Source: Bradyrhizobium jicamae
GTDB taxonomy: Bacteria; Pseudomonadota; Alphaproteobacteria; Rhizobiales; Xanthobacteraceae
Assembly (NCBI RefSeq): GCF_018130695.1
Contig: NZ_JAFCJX010000020.1
Location: forward strand, 62,001 to 126,000
DNA length: 64,000 nucleotides
Direction: 5' to 3'
The position numbers and the translations under genes are program-made. This document shows, in pieces, positions 25,146 to 33,519 of the stretch. The first letter of the stretch is position 1, and each line of letters starts with the position of its first letter. The notes beneath the pieces are model-generated. The model had not been told where the DNA came from, searched no databases, and saw only the letters and a program-made list of their open reading frames with translations.

Positions 25146-25382
25146 TCAGAGGCGCTTCTTGGCGAACGCGCGGCCTGATGCCGATTTCAGGTATTTCTCG
25201 AACGCGACTGCCTGCTGCTCGTTGCTGAATGCAATGTAAGTCTTCAGGCGCCAAGGCCCGTACTTCGACGTATGAGGCACCTCGCCAGCATTGTGTTTAA
25301 CCAGTCGCGCGCGGAGGTCGTCGGTAATCCCGACGTAGAAATGCAGAGAATCGAGGCTCTCAAGAATGTAGACGTACTTCAC
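25146..25382 (-). CDS. GIY-YIG domain protein (putative nuclease)
   Basis: A 78-residue protein: VYILES ... FYVGITDDLRARLVKHN is the GIY-YIG core (here VYI ... YVG), with the catalytic Arg in LRARL and the conserved Lys/Trp segment (KYGPWRLKTY). Members resemble the nuclease module of UvrC and homing enzymes; small stand-alone ones are common and of unknown role. It is convergent with ohrR, 7 bp apart, and bordered upstream by palindromic repeats. Confidence 0.85.
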   Translation of the reverse strand: MKYVYILESLDSLHFYVGITDDLRARLVKHNAGEVPHTSKYGPWRLKTYIAFSNEQQAVAFEKYLKSASGRAFAKKRL

Positions 25383-25466
25383 GGCACGCTCCCCAGCTGT
25401 CGAGGAGAGCTTACATCCAATTCAAACGGATGGAGCCCGGCTTCGCCCTTCGGGCTACGCCGCGGC

Positions 25467-25539
25467 AGCCTTCGCTTGCTTCGCTACGATAGAGTTCGGC
25501 GTGGCTTGCCGAGCCGTAGCTTGCGAAGCAAGCGAAGGC

Positions 25540-25540
<1 letters not shown>
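25467..25540. repeat. 18-bp perfect inverted repeat abutting the 3' end of tRNA-Ala
   Basis: AGCCTTCGCTTGCTTCGC (25467-25484) and its exact reverse complement (25523-25540) flank a 38-bp centre. The second arm touches the tRNA CCA end. It may work as a terminator/processing hairpin for the tRNA or be a REP-type element. Confidence 0.7.
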
Positions 25541-25615
<75 letters not shown>

Positions 25616-25713
25616 GTAAGTCTTCCAGTGGGGTGACCCGGTGGGTCAGTCCCGGCCGGCGAGTCCTAGGCGACTCGCGCGGCAGCACCGTTGATCATAG
25701 ATCAGCGGCGATC

Positions 25714-26121
25714 TCAAGTCTCTTCATCGCCTCCGACGTCACCAATGATGTCGGTGACGTCCTCATCGCCCTCTTCGTCGTCGGCGATGAAGGTCGAATC
25801 GTCGTCGTCATCGTCCTCGATGGTCTCATCGACCTCGATATCGTCCTCGGATTCGGGAACCTGAGCCTTGACCTTGCCGGTGTTCTCCTCGGCATCGGCC
25901 TCCTCGAGCGAGACCAACTCTTCGCTTTCCGCGGCCTCCGGCATCTCGGCGGCGGTCGGCGGCGCGCTGGCGGCTGCGGCACGGCCCCGCGGCGGTGCAA
26001 TCGGCGCGATCGGCACGACTTCGCCGGTATAGGGCGAGATCACCGGATTCTTGTTCAAATCGTAGAACTTCTTGCCCGTGGTCGGGCAAATGCGTTTGGT
26101 TCCGAGGTCGGACTTGGCCAC
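25714..26121 (-). CDS. FYDLN acid family protein (TIGR02300)
   Basis: A 135-residue protein. The first 30 residues (AKSDLGTKRICPTTGKKFYD, then LNKNPVISPYTG) are the conserved rudimentary zinc-ribbon-like start of this family, with only one Cys left here. The rest is low-complexity and very acidic (runs of Asp/Glu). A GTG at 26121 is taken as the start because family members begin MAKxxLGTKR; GGGA lies nine bases before it. Function is unknown. Confidence 0.85.
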   Translation of the reverse strand: MAKSDLGTKRICPTTGKKFYDLNKNPVISPYTGEVVPIAPIAPPRGRAAAASAPPTAAEMPEAAESEELVSLEEADAEENTGKVKAQVPESEDDIEVDETIEDDDDDDSTFIADDEEGDEDVTDIIGDVGGDEET

Positions 26122-26266
26122 GTGGTGATCCCAGAATTTTCCTGAAAAACGGTGCTTCACTTGGCTAGTTGGGACGCTGCTGTCAATAGCGGTTTGCGCG
26201 CATTTGACGGGCGCGTGACGCGGTGTTGCCTATGTGATACCTGCCGCGGCGCGAGAGGACACAATC

Positions 26267-27604
26267 TTGGCCCATTCTGACACCCCAACCCCGCTGGAAT
26301 CCCGTGAGTGCGGCCCCCTGGCCGGTACAGTCCGCGTCCCCGGCGACAAATCGATCTCCCACCGCGCCCTGATCCTTGGGGCGCTGGCGGTCGGCGAAAC
26401 CCGCATTTCCGGCCTCCTGGAAGGCGAGGACGTGCTCAATACCGCCAAATCCATGCAGGCGCTGGGCGCCCGGGTGGAGCGGACCGGGCCGTTTGCCTGG
26501 ACGGTCAACGGGGTCGGGGTCGGCGGCTTCGCCACCCCCACGGCGCCGCTCGATTTTGGCAATTCCGGCACCGGCTGCCGCCTGGTGATGGGGGCGGTCG
26601 CGGGCTGCCCGATCGTGGCTGTGTTTGACGGCGACGCCTCGCTGCGCTCGCGCCCGATGCGCCGCATCCTCGATCCGCTCGAGCTGATGGGCGCCCGGAC
26701 CGGCGATATCAGGGAGGGCGGCCGGCTGCCGCTGACCCTGCACGGCGCCCGCTATCCGGTGCCGATCGTCTACAAGACCCCGGTCGCCTCGGCCCAGATC
26801 AAGTCTGCGGTGCTGCTGGCGGGCCTGTCCGCGCCTGGCGAGACCGTCGTGATCGAGCAGGAAGCGAGCCGCGACCATACCGAGCTGATGCTGAAGCATT
26901 TCGGCGCCGACATCACCTCGACGAAAGAGGGCAGCCACGGCCGCCGGATCGCGCTGATCGGCGAACCCGAGCTGCGCGGCGCCGAGGTCGTGGTGCCCGC
27001 GGATCCGTCTTCGGCAGCCTTTCCCATCGTGGCGGCGCTGATCGTCGACGGTTCCGATGTCGTCTTCACCGACGTCATGACCAATCCGCTGCGCACCGGC
27101 CTCTTCACGACGTTACGAGAAATGGGCGCTTCGATCGAGGAGAGCGAGGTGCGCGGCGACGCCGGCGAGCCGATGGCACGCTTGCGCGTGCGCGCCTCGA
27201 AATTGCGCGGCGTCGAGGTGCCGCCGGAGCGCGCGCCCTCGATGATCGACGAATATCTGGTGCTGGCGGTCGCCGCGAGCTTTGCCGAGGGCACGACGAT
27301 CATGCGCGGGCTCAAGGAGCTGCGCGTCAAGGAATCCGACCGGCTGGAAGCGACCGCCGACATGCTGCGCGTCAACGGCGTCAAGGTCGAGGTCTCCGGC
27401 GATGACCTGATCGTCGAAGGCCGCGGCCACGTCCCCGGCGGCGGCCTCGTCGCCACCCACATGGATCACCGCATTGCGATGTCCGCGCTGGTGATGGGCC
27501 TTGCTGCCGACAAGCCGGTCAAGGTCGACGACACCACCTTCATCGCCACCAGCTTCCCGGATTTTCTTCCGATGATGCGCTCGCTCGGCGCGGAGTTTTC
27601 ATGA
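26267..27604 (+). CDS. aroA: 3-phosphoshikimate 1-carboxyvinyltransferase (EPSP synthase, class II type)
   Basis: A 445-residue enzyme of the shikimate pathway, joining PEP and shikimate 3-phosphate. The motifs GTVRVPGDKSISHRAL, LDFGNSGTGCRL, DASLRSRPM, SAQIKSAVLLAG, the RDHTE block and RVKESDRL are present. Many blocks match class II enzymes such as CP4 (LLEGEDV, RAPSMIDEY, IATSFPDF). Where CP4 EPSPS has Ala in NAATGCR, this protein has Gly (NSGTGCR). The TTG at 26267 is preferred over the upstream ATG because GAGAGGA lies seven bases before it. Confidence 0.93.
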   Translation: MAHSDTPTPLESRECGPLAGTVRVPGDKSISHRALILGALAVGETRISGLLEGEDVLNTAKSMQALGARVERTGPFAWTVNGVGVGGFATPTAPLDFGNSGTGCRLVMGAVAGCPIVAVFDGDASLRSRPMRRILDPLELMGARTGDIREGGRLPLTLHGARYPVPIVYKTPVASAQIKSAVLLAGLSAPGETVVIEQEASRDHTELMLKHFGADITSTKEGSHGRRIALIGEPELRGAEVVVPADPSSAAFPIVAALIVDGSDVVFTDVMTNPLRTGLFTTLREMGASIEESEVRGDAGEPMARLRVRASKLRGVEVPPERAPSMIDEYLVLAVAASFAEGTTIMRGLKELRVKESDRLEATADMLRVNGVKVEVSGDDLIVEGRGHVPGGGLVATHMDHRIAMSALVMGLAADKPVKVDDTTFIATSFPDFLPMMRSLGAEFS

Positions 27605-27614
27605 GGCGGGAGCA

Positions 27615-28220
27615 ATGACTGCAGCATTCGGCCGCGACGCACTGCTTGATGCCTTCGATCGCATCGGCCGTGCTGCTGCGCTGGCTGGGACGAAGTTGCA
27701 GATTGCTGTCTACGGCGGCTCGGCCCTGATGTTGGCCAGCAACTTTCGGTTCTCCACCGATGATGTCGACGTATCCCGGCTCGAACATCCGCTGCCCAAC
27801 TGGTTGGCAGCCGTCGTGAGCGAGATCGCCGCGGAGAATGGGTGGCAAGACGATTGGTTCAATGATGGAGTTGCGTTCCATCTCAGCACATTTGCCGATC
27901 AAGCAGGCGATCACCTCGAGTTTGGTACGTTTCCACGTGACGGGTCTGCGACGGGTTTGACTGTATCGGTCCCGTCGGCCAGATATTTATTGGCGATGAA
28001 GCTGAAGGCCTTCAGGATCATGGACCCTGCGCGCGGCGAAACGGAACGGCTCGACATCCTGAATTTGATGCGTGTCGTCGGTATCGCGACTGTGGAGGAT
28101 GCAATCAGTCTTCTGGGGCGCTATTTTCCAATGAGCGCCGCATCTTCCGAGAAGCAACGGTTTTTGTTGAAGAACATGAGTCGTGAGGGAGCCGCCGATG
28201 CGCCCGAATACCCTCGCTGA
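27615..28220 (+). CDS. nucleotidyltransferase-fold protein (DUF6036-like), part of a two-gene cassette
   Basis: A 201-residue protein. YGGSALMLASNFRFSTDDVDVSRL near residue 34 has the GG-S ... D-D-x-D form of nucleotidyltransferase-fold enzymes, close in layout to the AbiEii/DUF6036 groups, with the later conserved stretch ARYLLAMKLKAFR ... DPARGETERLDILNLM. Such proteins occur as toxins or their modifiers in TA and abortive-infection pairs. It starts 10 bp after aroA and overlaps the next gene by 23 bp, so the two are coupled. The cassette interrupts the usual aroA-cmk order. Actual activity is unknown. Confidence 0.7.
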   Translation: MTAAFGRDALLDAFDRIGRAAALAGTKLQIAVYGGSALMLASNFRFSTDDVDVSRLEHPLPNWLAAVVSEIAAENGWQDDWFNDGVAFHLSTFADQAGDHLEFGTFPRDGSATGLTVSVPSARYLLAMKLKAFRIMDPARGETERLDILNLMRVVGIATVEDAISLLGRYFPMSAASSEKQRFLLKNMSREGAADAPEYPR

Positions 28221-28590
28221 AGCAGTCGACCGTATCGTCGCGGGCTCGCCGCAGGATGTTATGCTGGCCGAGTTCGTGGACAGCTTTGATCTGGCGGCTA
28301 CGCTTGACGCGAAATTCGCTACGATCGAGCGCGAACCGAAACTGACCGGGGATGCGAAGCTCGACGCTTTGGTTGGCGCGATGGCTGAGTATCTGGCAAA
28401 GCAGCGCCGTCTCGGGCGGGTGCCGTCCTGGGTCTGCGATCCGGCACGCCGCCTCGAAGAGCCCTGGTTCACGGTCACGGCGCCGACCGACGCCATGCGC
28501 GAATTCCTCACCTTCAGCAGCCCGGCCGAATTCTCGTCCCGCAACATCTTCACCGAGGAACGGCCGTTGCGGCGTGCCCGCGGCCTCTGA
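28198..28590 (+). CDS. uncharacterised partner of the nucleotidyltransferase protein
   Basis: A 130-residue protein, no named family recognised. It is helical at the start (TLAEAVDRIVAGSPQDVMLAE). The end reads VPSWVCDPARRLEEPWF ... LTFSSPAEFSSRNIFTEERPL; this W..DPxRxLxxPWF ... SPxxFxxRNIF pattern recurs, as far as I recall, in small proteins coded beside nucleotidyltransferase-type toxins. The ATG at 28198 has GAGGGAG seven bases before it, inside the end of the previous gene. An antitoxin role is an inference from overlap and position. Confidence 0.55.
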   Translation: MRPNTLAEAVDRIVAGSPQDVMLAEFVDSFDLAATLDAKFATIEREPKLTGDAKLDALVGAMAEYLAKQRRLGRVPSWVCDPARRLEEPWFTVTAPTDAMREFLTFSSPAEFSSRNIFTEERPLRRARGL

Positions 28591-28611
28591 CAGGACCAGA
28601 CACAGGACATC

Positions 28612-29241
28612 ATGATCATCGCCATCGACGGACCGGCCGCTTCGGGCAAGGGAACGCTCGGCAAGCGGCTCGCGCAGCATTACGGCTATCGCCATCTCGA
28701 CACCGGGGTGATCTATCGCGCGGTGGCCTATGCCGTGCTGGAGACCGGCGGCGATCTGCATGACGAGGCGCTGGCGATCGCGGCGGCGCGCGCGATCGAT
28801 CCGGGGACTTTTGGCAATCCGGCGCTGAAGTCGCATGAGGTCGGCAACGCCGCCTCGATCGTCTCGGCCTTCCCCGCGGTGCGCGAGGTGCTCTTGAACT
28901 TTCAGCGCCAGTTCGCATCCGAGCCGCCCGGCGCGGTGCTCGACGGCCGCGACATCGGCACGGTGATCTGCCCGGATGCGGACGTGAAGATCTTCGTCGT
29001 GGCTGATCCGAAGGTCCGGGCACAGCGGCGGACGCTGGAGGCACAGTCGCGTGGCGAGCAGGCTGATGAGGCTGCGATCCTGGCCGATATCATCAGCAGA
29101 GACGAAAGGGATCGGAACCGGCCCGTTGCGCCGCTGCGTCCGGCTGACGATGCGCATACGCTGGATAATTCAAATCTCGGGATCGATGCGAGCGTCGAGG
29201 CTGCCATCGCCATCGTCGAGGCGGTCCGCGGCAAGCGCTAA
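28612..29241 (+). CDS. cmk: cytidylate kinase
   Basis: A 209-residue NMP kinase. The P-loop IDGPAASGKGTLGKRLA begins at residue 4, the substrate segment is HLDTGVIYRAVA, DGRDIGTVICPDADVKIFV follows, and the lid is the RDERDRNR region. It phosphorylates CMP and dCMP using ATP. cmk immediately before rpsA is one of the most conserved gene pairs in bacteria, and aroA before it is common; here a two-gene cassette separates aroA and cmk. Confidence 0.95.
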   Translation: MIIAIDGPAASGKGTLGKRLAQHYGYRHLDTGVIYRAVAYAVLETGGDLHDEALAIAAARAIDPGTFGNPALKSHEVGNAASIVSAFPAVREVLLNFQRQFASEPPGAVLDGRDIGTVICPDADVKIFVVADPKVRAQRRTLEAQSRGEQADEAAILADIISRDERDRNRPVAPLRPADDAHTLDNSNLGIDASVEAAIAIVEAVRGKR

Positions 29242-29260
29242 GCTATCCCTCAAAAGGAAA

Positions 29261-29289
29261 GGAGCGCGATGGCGTCATCATCGCGCTCC
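29261..29289 (-). terminator. terminator hairpin between cmk and the small secreted protein gene
   Basis: An 11-bp perfect stem GGAGCGCGATG / CATCGCGCTCC with a 7-base loop. On the minus strand it is followed by TTTCCTTTT, so it best serves the minus-strand gene; it may also end cmk transcripts. Confidence 0.7.
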
Positions 29290-29312
29290 CGATCCGGCAT
29301 GGATCCCTTAGG

Positions 29313-29489
29313 TCAGTTCTTCGACCAATAGCGGTCGAACGGCAGTTCCTGGTCGGCCATCGACAGGACCGGCTGCGCGATCGTGGTCGTGGCTTTGCTG
29401 TGCTCGGTCGAAACGGCGCCGGGCATCGCGGCGATGGCATTTCCGACAGTCAGGACGGCAACCGCCGCCAGCACGATGAAGCTCTTCAT
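29313..29489 (-). CDS. small secreted protein (58 aa) of unknown function
   Basis: A 58-residue protein whose first ~21 residues form a signal peptide (KSFIVLAAVAVLTVGNAIAA). The mature part is about 37 residues and ends ELPFDRYWSKN. No cysteines, no recognised domain. The start MKSF has GGGGGAG upstream on the minus strand. A proper terminator follows it, which supports real expression. A periplasmic peptide is likely; nothing else can be said. Confidence 0.65.
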   Translation of the reverse strand: MKSFIVLAAVAVLTVGNAIAAMPGAVSTEHSKATTTIAQPVLSMADQELPFDRYWSKN

Positions 29490-29992
29490 TGGTGTCACTC
29501 CCCCTGTTTTTTGTAACGGTGCCATGGTGCCCCAGGAGGCTTAAGGCCGGGTTCCATCCGGGCCCCTCCGCATGCCTTTCGGAGGATGCGGTCAACAAGC
29601 GGTTGAACGTGGGATTTGACAGTTTGGGCTAAGCTTTCGTCAGCCTTAAGGGCCCCTGAATCAGGCCATTTCCAGCTTGCCGAAAGGGGGCTTGGGGGCT
29701 ATATCAGCGCCGTCCGGGCCACCATCGATCTGATCGAGGCTGTCCCGAGCGGGCCGGCAACGGGTTTGAACCCCTGCCGTTTCTGGAGGAACGCCCGCTC
29801 CCGGTCTTGAAATCGATATTCGCGTTTCTGGCCCCGGACAAAATCAATACGTACCGAACGTGCAGTCATCTGCCGGCCCGCTGTTGCGCCTCGCGCGATG
29901 AGCGGTCGTTGGGGTTTGCGGAACCCCGACACTTCACGCGCGATACGCCCATCAACCCGAACGGCCGGCGAGATACCGCATCTGGAGAACAA
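29490..29992 (+). promoter_or_regulatory. long rpsA leader region with a putative promoter
   Basis: 503 bp without a supported gene. A likely promoter is TTGCCG (29677-29682), 16-bp spacer, CTATAT (29699-29704), which would give an mRNA leader of about 280 nt before rpsA. A TTGACA at 29617 has no good -10 partner. The long leader could host S1 autoregulation (inference). Confidence 0.45.
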
Positions 29993-31702
29993 ATGGCTTC
30001 GAATACTGCTGCTTCCTATAATCCGACCCGCGACGATTTCGCCGCGATGCTTGATGAGTCCTTTGCCGGCGGCAACCTGCAGGAAAGCTCGGTCATCAAG
30101 GGCAAGGTGGTTGCAATTGAGAAAGACATGGCCGTCATCGACGTCGGCCTGAAGACCGAAGGCCGCGTCGCGTTGCGCGAATTTTCCGGCCCCGGTCGCG
30201 AAAGCGATCTGAAGGTCGGCGACACCGTGGAGGTGTTCCTCGACCGCATCGAGAATGCGCTCGGCGAAGCCGTGCTGTCGCGCGACAAGGCGCGCCGCGA
30301 GGAAAGCTGGGGCAAGCTCGAGAAGGCCTTCCAGAACAACGAAAAGGTCAACGGCGTCATCTTCAACCAGGTCAAGGGCGGCTTCACGGTCGACCTCGAC
30401 GGTGCGGTGGCCTTCCTGCCGCGCTCGCAGGTCGACATCCGTCCGATCCGCGACGTTGCGCCGCTGATGAACAACTCGCAGCCGTTCCAGATCCTCAAGA
30501 TGGACCGCCGCCGCGGCAACATCGTGGTGTCGCGCCGCACGGTTCTCGAAGAGACCCGCGCCGAGCAGCGCCAGGAGTTGGTGCAGAACCTCGAAGAGGG
30601 TCAGGTGATCGACGGCGTGGTCAAGAACATCACCGATTACGGTGCGTTCGTTGACCTCGGCGGCATCGACGGCCTGCTGCACGTCACCGACATCGCGTGG
30701 CGCCGCGTCAACCATCCGACCGAGGTGCTCACCATCGGCCAGACGGTGAAGGTCAAGATCATCAAGATCAACCACGAGACCCACCGCATCTCGCTCGGCA
30801 TGAAGCAGCTGCTGGACGATCCGTGGCAGGGCATTGAAGCCAAGTACCCGTTGGGTGCCCGCTTCACCGGCCGCGTCACCAACATCACCGACTACGGTGC
30901 GTTCGTCGAGCTCGAGCCGGGCATCGAAGGCCTGATCCACGTCTCCGAGATGTCGTGGACCAAGAAGAACATGCACCCCGGCAAGATCGTCTCCACCTCG
31001 CAGGAAGTCGAGGTGCAGGTGCTCGAAGTCGATTCGGTCAAGCGCCGCATCTCGCTCGGCCTCAAGCAGACCATGCGCAATCCCTGGGAAGTCTTCGTCG
31101 AGAAGTTCCCGGTCGGTTCGGTGGTCGAGGGCGAGGTCAAGAACAAGACCGAGTTCGGTCTGTTCCTCGGTCTCGAGGGCGACGTCGACGGCATGGTCCA
31201 TCTCTCCGACCTCGACTGGAAGCTTCCGGGCGAGCAGGTGATCGACAACTTCAAGAAGGGCGACATGGTCAAGGCCGTGGTGCTCGACGTCGATGTCGAG
31301 AAGGAGCGCATCTCGCTTGGCGTCAAGCAGCTCGAAGGCGACCCCTTCGCCGAGCCGGGCGACGTCAAGAAGGGCGCGGTCGTGACCTGCGAAGTGCTCG
31401 AAGTGAAGGAAGCCGGCATCGAGGTGAAGATCTCGGGCACCGACTTCACCACCTTCATCAAGCGGTCTGAACTCGCCCGCGATCGCAACGACCAGCGCGC
31501 CGAACGCTTCGCCGTCGGCGAGAAGGTCGATGCCCGCGTCATCCAGTTCGACAAGAAGGCCCGCAAGGTGCAGGTCTCGATCAAGGCGCTGGAAGTCGCC
31601 GAAGAGAAGGAAGCCATCGCGCAGTACGGCTCCTCCGATTCGGGTGCGACGCTCGGCGACATCCTTGGCACCGCGCTCAAGAACCGCGGCGAGAACAAGT
31701 AA
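29993..31702 (+). CDS. rpsA: 30S ribosomal protein S1
   Basis: A 569-residue protein made of six S1/OB repeats. Repeats 3-6 show the canonical G.V.nItdyGaFVdLgg.dGLlHvsd pattern (e.g. NITDYGAFVDLGGIDGLLHV, NITDYGAFVELEPGIEGLIH), and two N-terminal repeats bind the ribosome. It brings structured mRNAs to the 30S subunit. The ATG at 29993 has TGGAGAAC before it; the frame extends further upstream only in leader sequence. A strong terminator follows. The clean codon use supports high expression. Confidence 0.97.
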   Translation: MASNTAASYNPTRDDFAAMLDESFAGGNLQESSVIKGKVVAIEKDMAVIDVGLKTEGRVALREFSGPGRESDLKVGDTVEVFLDRIENALGEAVLSRDKARREESWGKLEKAFQNNEKVNGVIFNQVKGGFTVDLDGAVAFLPRSQVDIRPIRDVAPLMNNSQPFQILKMDRRRGNIVVSRRTVLEETRAEQRQELVQNLEEGQVIDGVVKNITDYGAFVDLGGIDGLLHVTDIAWRRVNHPTEVLTIGQTVKVKIIKINHETHRISLGMKQLLDDPWQGIEAKYPLGARFTGRVTNITDYGAFVELEPGIEGLIHVSEMSWTKKNMHPGKIVSTSQEVEVQVLEVDSVKRRISLGLKQTMRNPWEVFVEKFPVGSVVEGEVKNKTEFGLFLGLEGDVDGMVHLSDLDWKLPGEQVIDNFKKGDMVKAVVLDVDVEKERISLGVKQLEGDPFAEPGDVKKGAVVTCEVLEVKEAGIEVKISGTDFTTFIKRSELARDRNDQRAERFAVGEKVDARVIQFDKKARKVQVSIKALEVAEEKEAIAQYGSSDSGATLGDILGTALKNRGENK

Positions 31703-31732
31703 GCATCCGCTCAAGTTCGAGCGGATCGATCA

Positions 31733-31762
31733 GGCCCCGGCGCAAAGCCGGGGCCTTTTTGT
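31733..31762 (+). terminator. intrinsic terminator of rpsA
   Basis: A 9-bp GC stem GGCCCCGGC / GCCGGGGCC, loop GCAAA, then TTTTTGTT, 31 bp after the rpsA stop. Confidence 0.92.
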
Positions 31763-31785
31763 TGGGGCCTCGTAGCCTGGTCTCG

Positions 31786-31870
31786 TAGCCCGGATGAAGC
31801 GCAGCGAAATCCGGGGCCGCGCCATCCGCGGATAGGCTTTCCCGGATTGCGCTGCGCTCCATCCGGGCTA
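31786..31870. repeat. inverted pair of REP-like repeats after rpsA
   Basis: TAGCCCGGATGAAGCGCAGC and, inverted, GCTGCGCTCCATCCGGGCTA frame a 45-bp centre that includes matching AATCCGGG/CCCGGATT arms. It is a dispersed type of element and is outside any gene. Confidence 0.8.
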
Positions 31871-31985
31871 CTCCCTACGGGTTTGCGGGCCATGTTTTCT
31901 TCATATTGCGCCGCAATTGGTGTATTTCACCGGGCGTGACGACGCTGCGCTTGCGCGACGCGCGGGACATTTTTGGAGAGTTTCA

Positions 31986-32963
31986 ATGTCGCTGGATTCT
32001 GACGTGATCGTCGATCGCCGCCGCATCCGCCGCAAGCTGACCTTCTGGCGCGTCACCGCAGCCCTGGTCGCCATCGCGGCGATCATCGGCATCGCGGTGA
32101 TTGCGGCCGGCGGGCGCGGCACGCTGGCGACGTCGGGCGCGATCGCGCGCATCAACATCGAAGGATTGATCCGCAGCGACCAGCAGCGCGTCGAGGCGCT
32201 GGAGCGGCTGGAGAAGTCGCAGGCCGCCGCCGTCGTCGTGCACATCAATTCGCCGGGCGGTACCACCGCCGGCTCCGAGCAGCTCTATCAGTCGCTGGTT
32301 CGGCTGAAGGAAAAGAAGCCGCTGGTCGTGGTGGTCGAGGGGCTCGCCGCATCCGGCGGCTATATCGGCGCGATCGCCGCCGACCATATCGTCGCCCAGC
32401 AGAGCTCGCTGGTCGGATCGATCGGCGTGCTGTTCCAGTACCCGAATGTCTCCGAGCTGCTGAAAACCGTCGGCGTGAAGATGGAAGAGATCAAATCCTC
32501 GCCGCTGAAGGCTGCGCCGAACGGTTATGAACCGACCAGCCCGGAGGCGCGCGCCGCGATCGACGCGCTGGTGAAGGATTCCTATGCCTGGTTCCGCGGC
32601 CTGGTGAAGGAGCGGCGTGGCATGGATGACACGCTGCTGGAGAAAGTAGCCGATGGCCGCGTCTTCACCGGCAGGCAGGCCGTCGATCTCAAGCTGGTCG
32701 ACCAGCTCGGCGACGAAAAGACCGCGATTGCCTGGCTGGTGGCCGAGAAGAAGGTCAAGAGCGGCCTTCCTGTGCACGACTACAAGCTCAATCCGCGCTT
32801 CGGCGACCTGACTTTCCTGCGCACGGCGGTATCGATATCGCTTGATGCGGTGGGACTCGGCGCCATCGCGCGGCGAATCGAGCAGGGCGGCATGGTGCAG
32901 GCGGTCGATCGCTTCGGCCTCGACGGCATGCTGGCCCTGTGGACCCCGGGTGCGACCAACTAA
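31986..32963 (+). CDS. sppA: signal peptide peptidase SppA (short form)
   Basis: A 325-residue membrane-bound protease: one N-terminal membrane segment (residues 21-44) and a peptidase S49 domain. The nucleophile Ser lies in EGLAASGGYIGA and the general-base Lys in IKSSPLKAAPN, the Ser-Lys dyad of SppA. It removes left-over signal peptides in the membrane. Half the length of E. coli SppA, as is normal for the single-domain type. The ATG at 31986 has GGAGAG seven bases before it. It lies between rpsA and ihfB, the usual place. Confidence 0.93.
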   Translation: MSLDSDVIVDRRRIRRKLTFWRVTAALVAIAAIIGIAVIAAGGRGTLATSGAIARINIEGLIRSDQQRVEALERLEKSQAAAVVVHINSPGGTTAGSEQLYQSLVRLKEKKPLVVVVEGLAASGGYIGAIAADHIVAQQSSLVGSIGVLFQYPNVSELLKTVGVKMEEIKSSPLKAAPNGYEPTSPEARAAIDALVKDSYAWFRGLVKERRGMDDTLLEKVADGRVFTGRQAVDLKLVDQLGDEKTAIAWLVAEKKVKSGLPVHDYKLNPRFGDLTFLRTAVSISLDAVGLGAIARRIEQGGMVQAVDRFGLDGMLALWTPGATN

Positions 32964-33134
32964 CGCTGTAAAAGCGTGTTGCTGAAGCGCTTCCCGCGGA
33001 GCGGGAGGCGCCAAAACCCCTGCTTGGGCACTTTGTCACGTGATTTCGCGGCACCCAAACTTGATTTAGCGTCTTGACAGTTCAAGGCATTTTCACGGAA
33101 ATGGTCTTCCGCAAGACCCCGGGCGCCACTCTCA

Positions 33135-33449
33135 ATGATCAAATCCGAACTCGTTCAGCGTATCGCCGAGCACAACCCGCATCTCTATCAGCGGGACGTC
33201 GAGAACATTGTGAATGCGATTCTCGATGAGATCGTTGCCGCGCTGGCGCGCGGCGACCGCGTCGAGCTGCGCGGCTTCGGCGCCTTCTCGGTCAAGCATC
33301 GCCCGGCCCGCGCCGGCCGCAATCCGCGCACCGGCGAGCATGTGCCCGTCGATCAGAAGAGCGTGCCGTTCTTCAAGACCGGCAAGGAAATGCGCGAGCG
33401 CCTGAACCGCGAGGACGGTGAGGTGGACGCGCCCAAGGCCGACGCTTAA
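33135..33449 (+). CDS. ihfB: integration host factor subunit beta
   Basis: A 104-residue HU/IHF-family protein: MIKSELVQRIAEHNPHLYQRDVE at the start, the DNA-bending arm VELRGFGAFSVKHRPARAGR, and NPRTGEHVPVDQK with the intercalating proline region. It pairs with IhfA, bends DNA sharply and serves sigma-54 promoters, recombination and replication. A short acidic tail follows the fold. Downstream of sppA, the standard order. Confidence 0.96.
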   Translation: MIKSELVQRIAEHNPHLYQRDVENIVNAILDEIVAALARGDRVELRGFGAFSVKHRPARAGRNPRTGEHVPVDQKSVPFFKTGKEMRERLNREDGEVDAPKADA

Positions 33450-33519
33450 ATAACGCGTCTGCATCTGCCGTGCCGCGGGCTCGAGGGCCCGCCGAGCTCC
33501 ATCGCGATGAGAGATGGTC

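Noticed and set aside
29699..31714. 671-residue open frame on the minus strand
   Set aside because: It is the antisense shadow of rpsA; its composition (Leu/Asp/His-rich) shows no domain, and the S1 repeats on the plus strand are unmistakable.
33074..33102. TTGACA before ihfB as a promoter
   Set aside because: No acceptable -10 box at 16-18 bp spacing.
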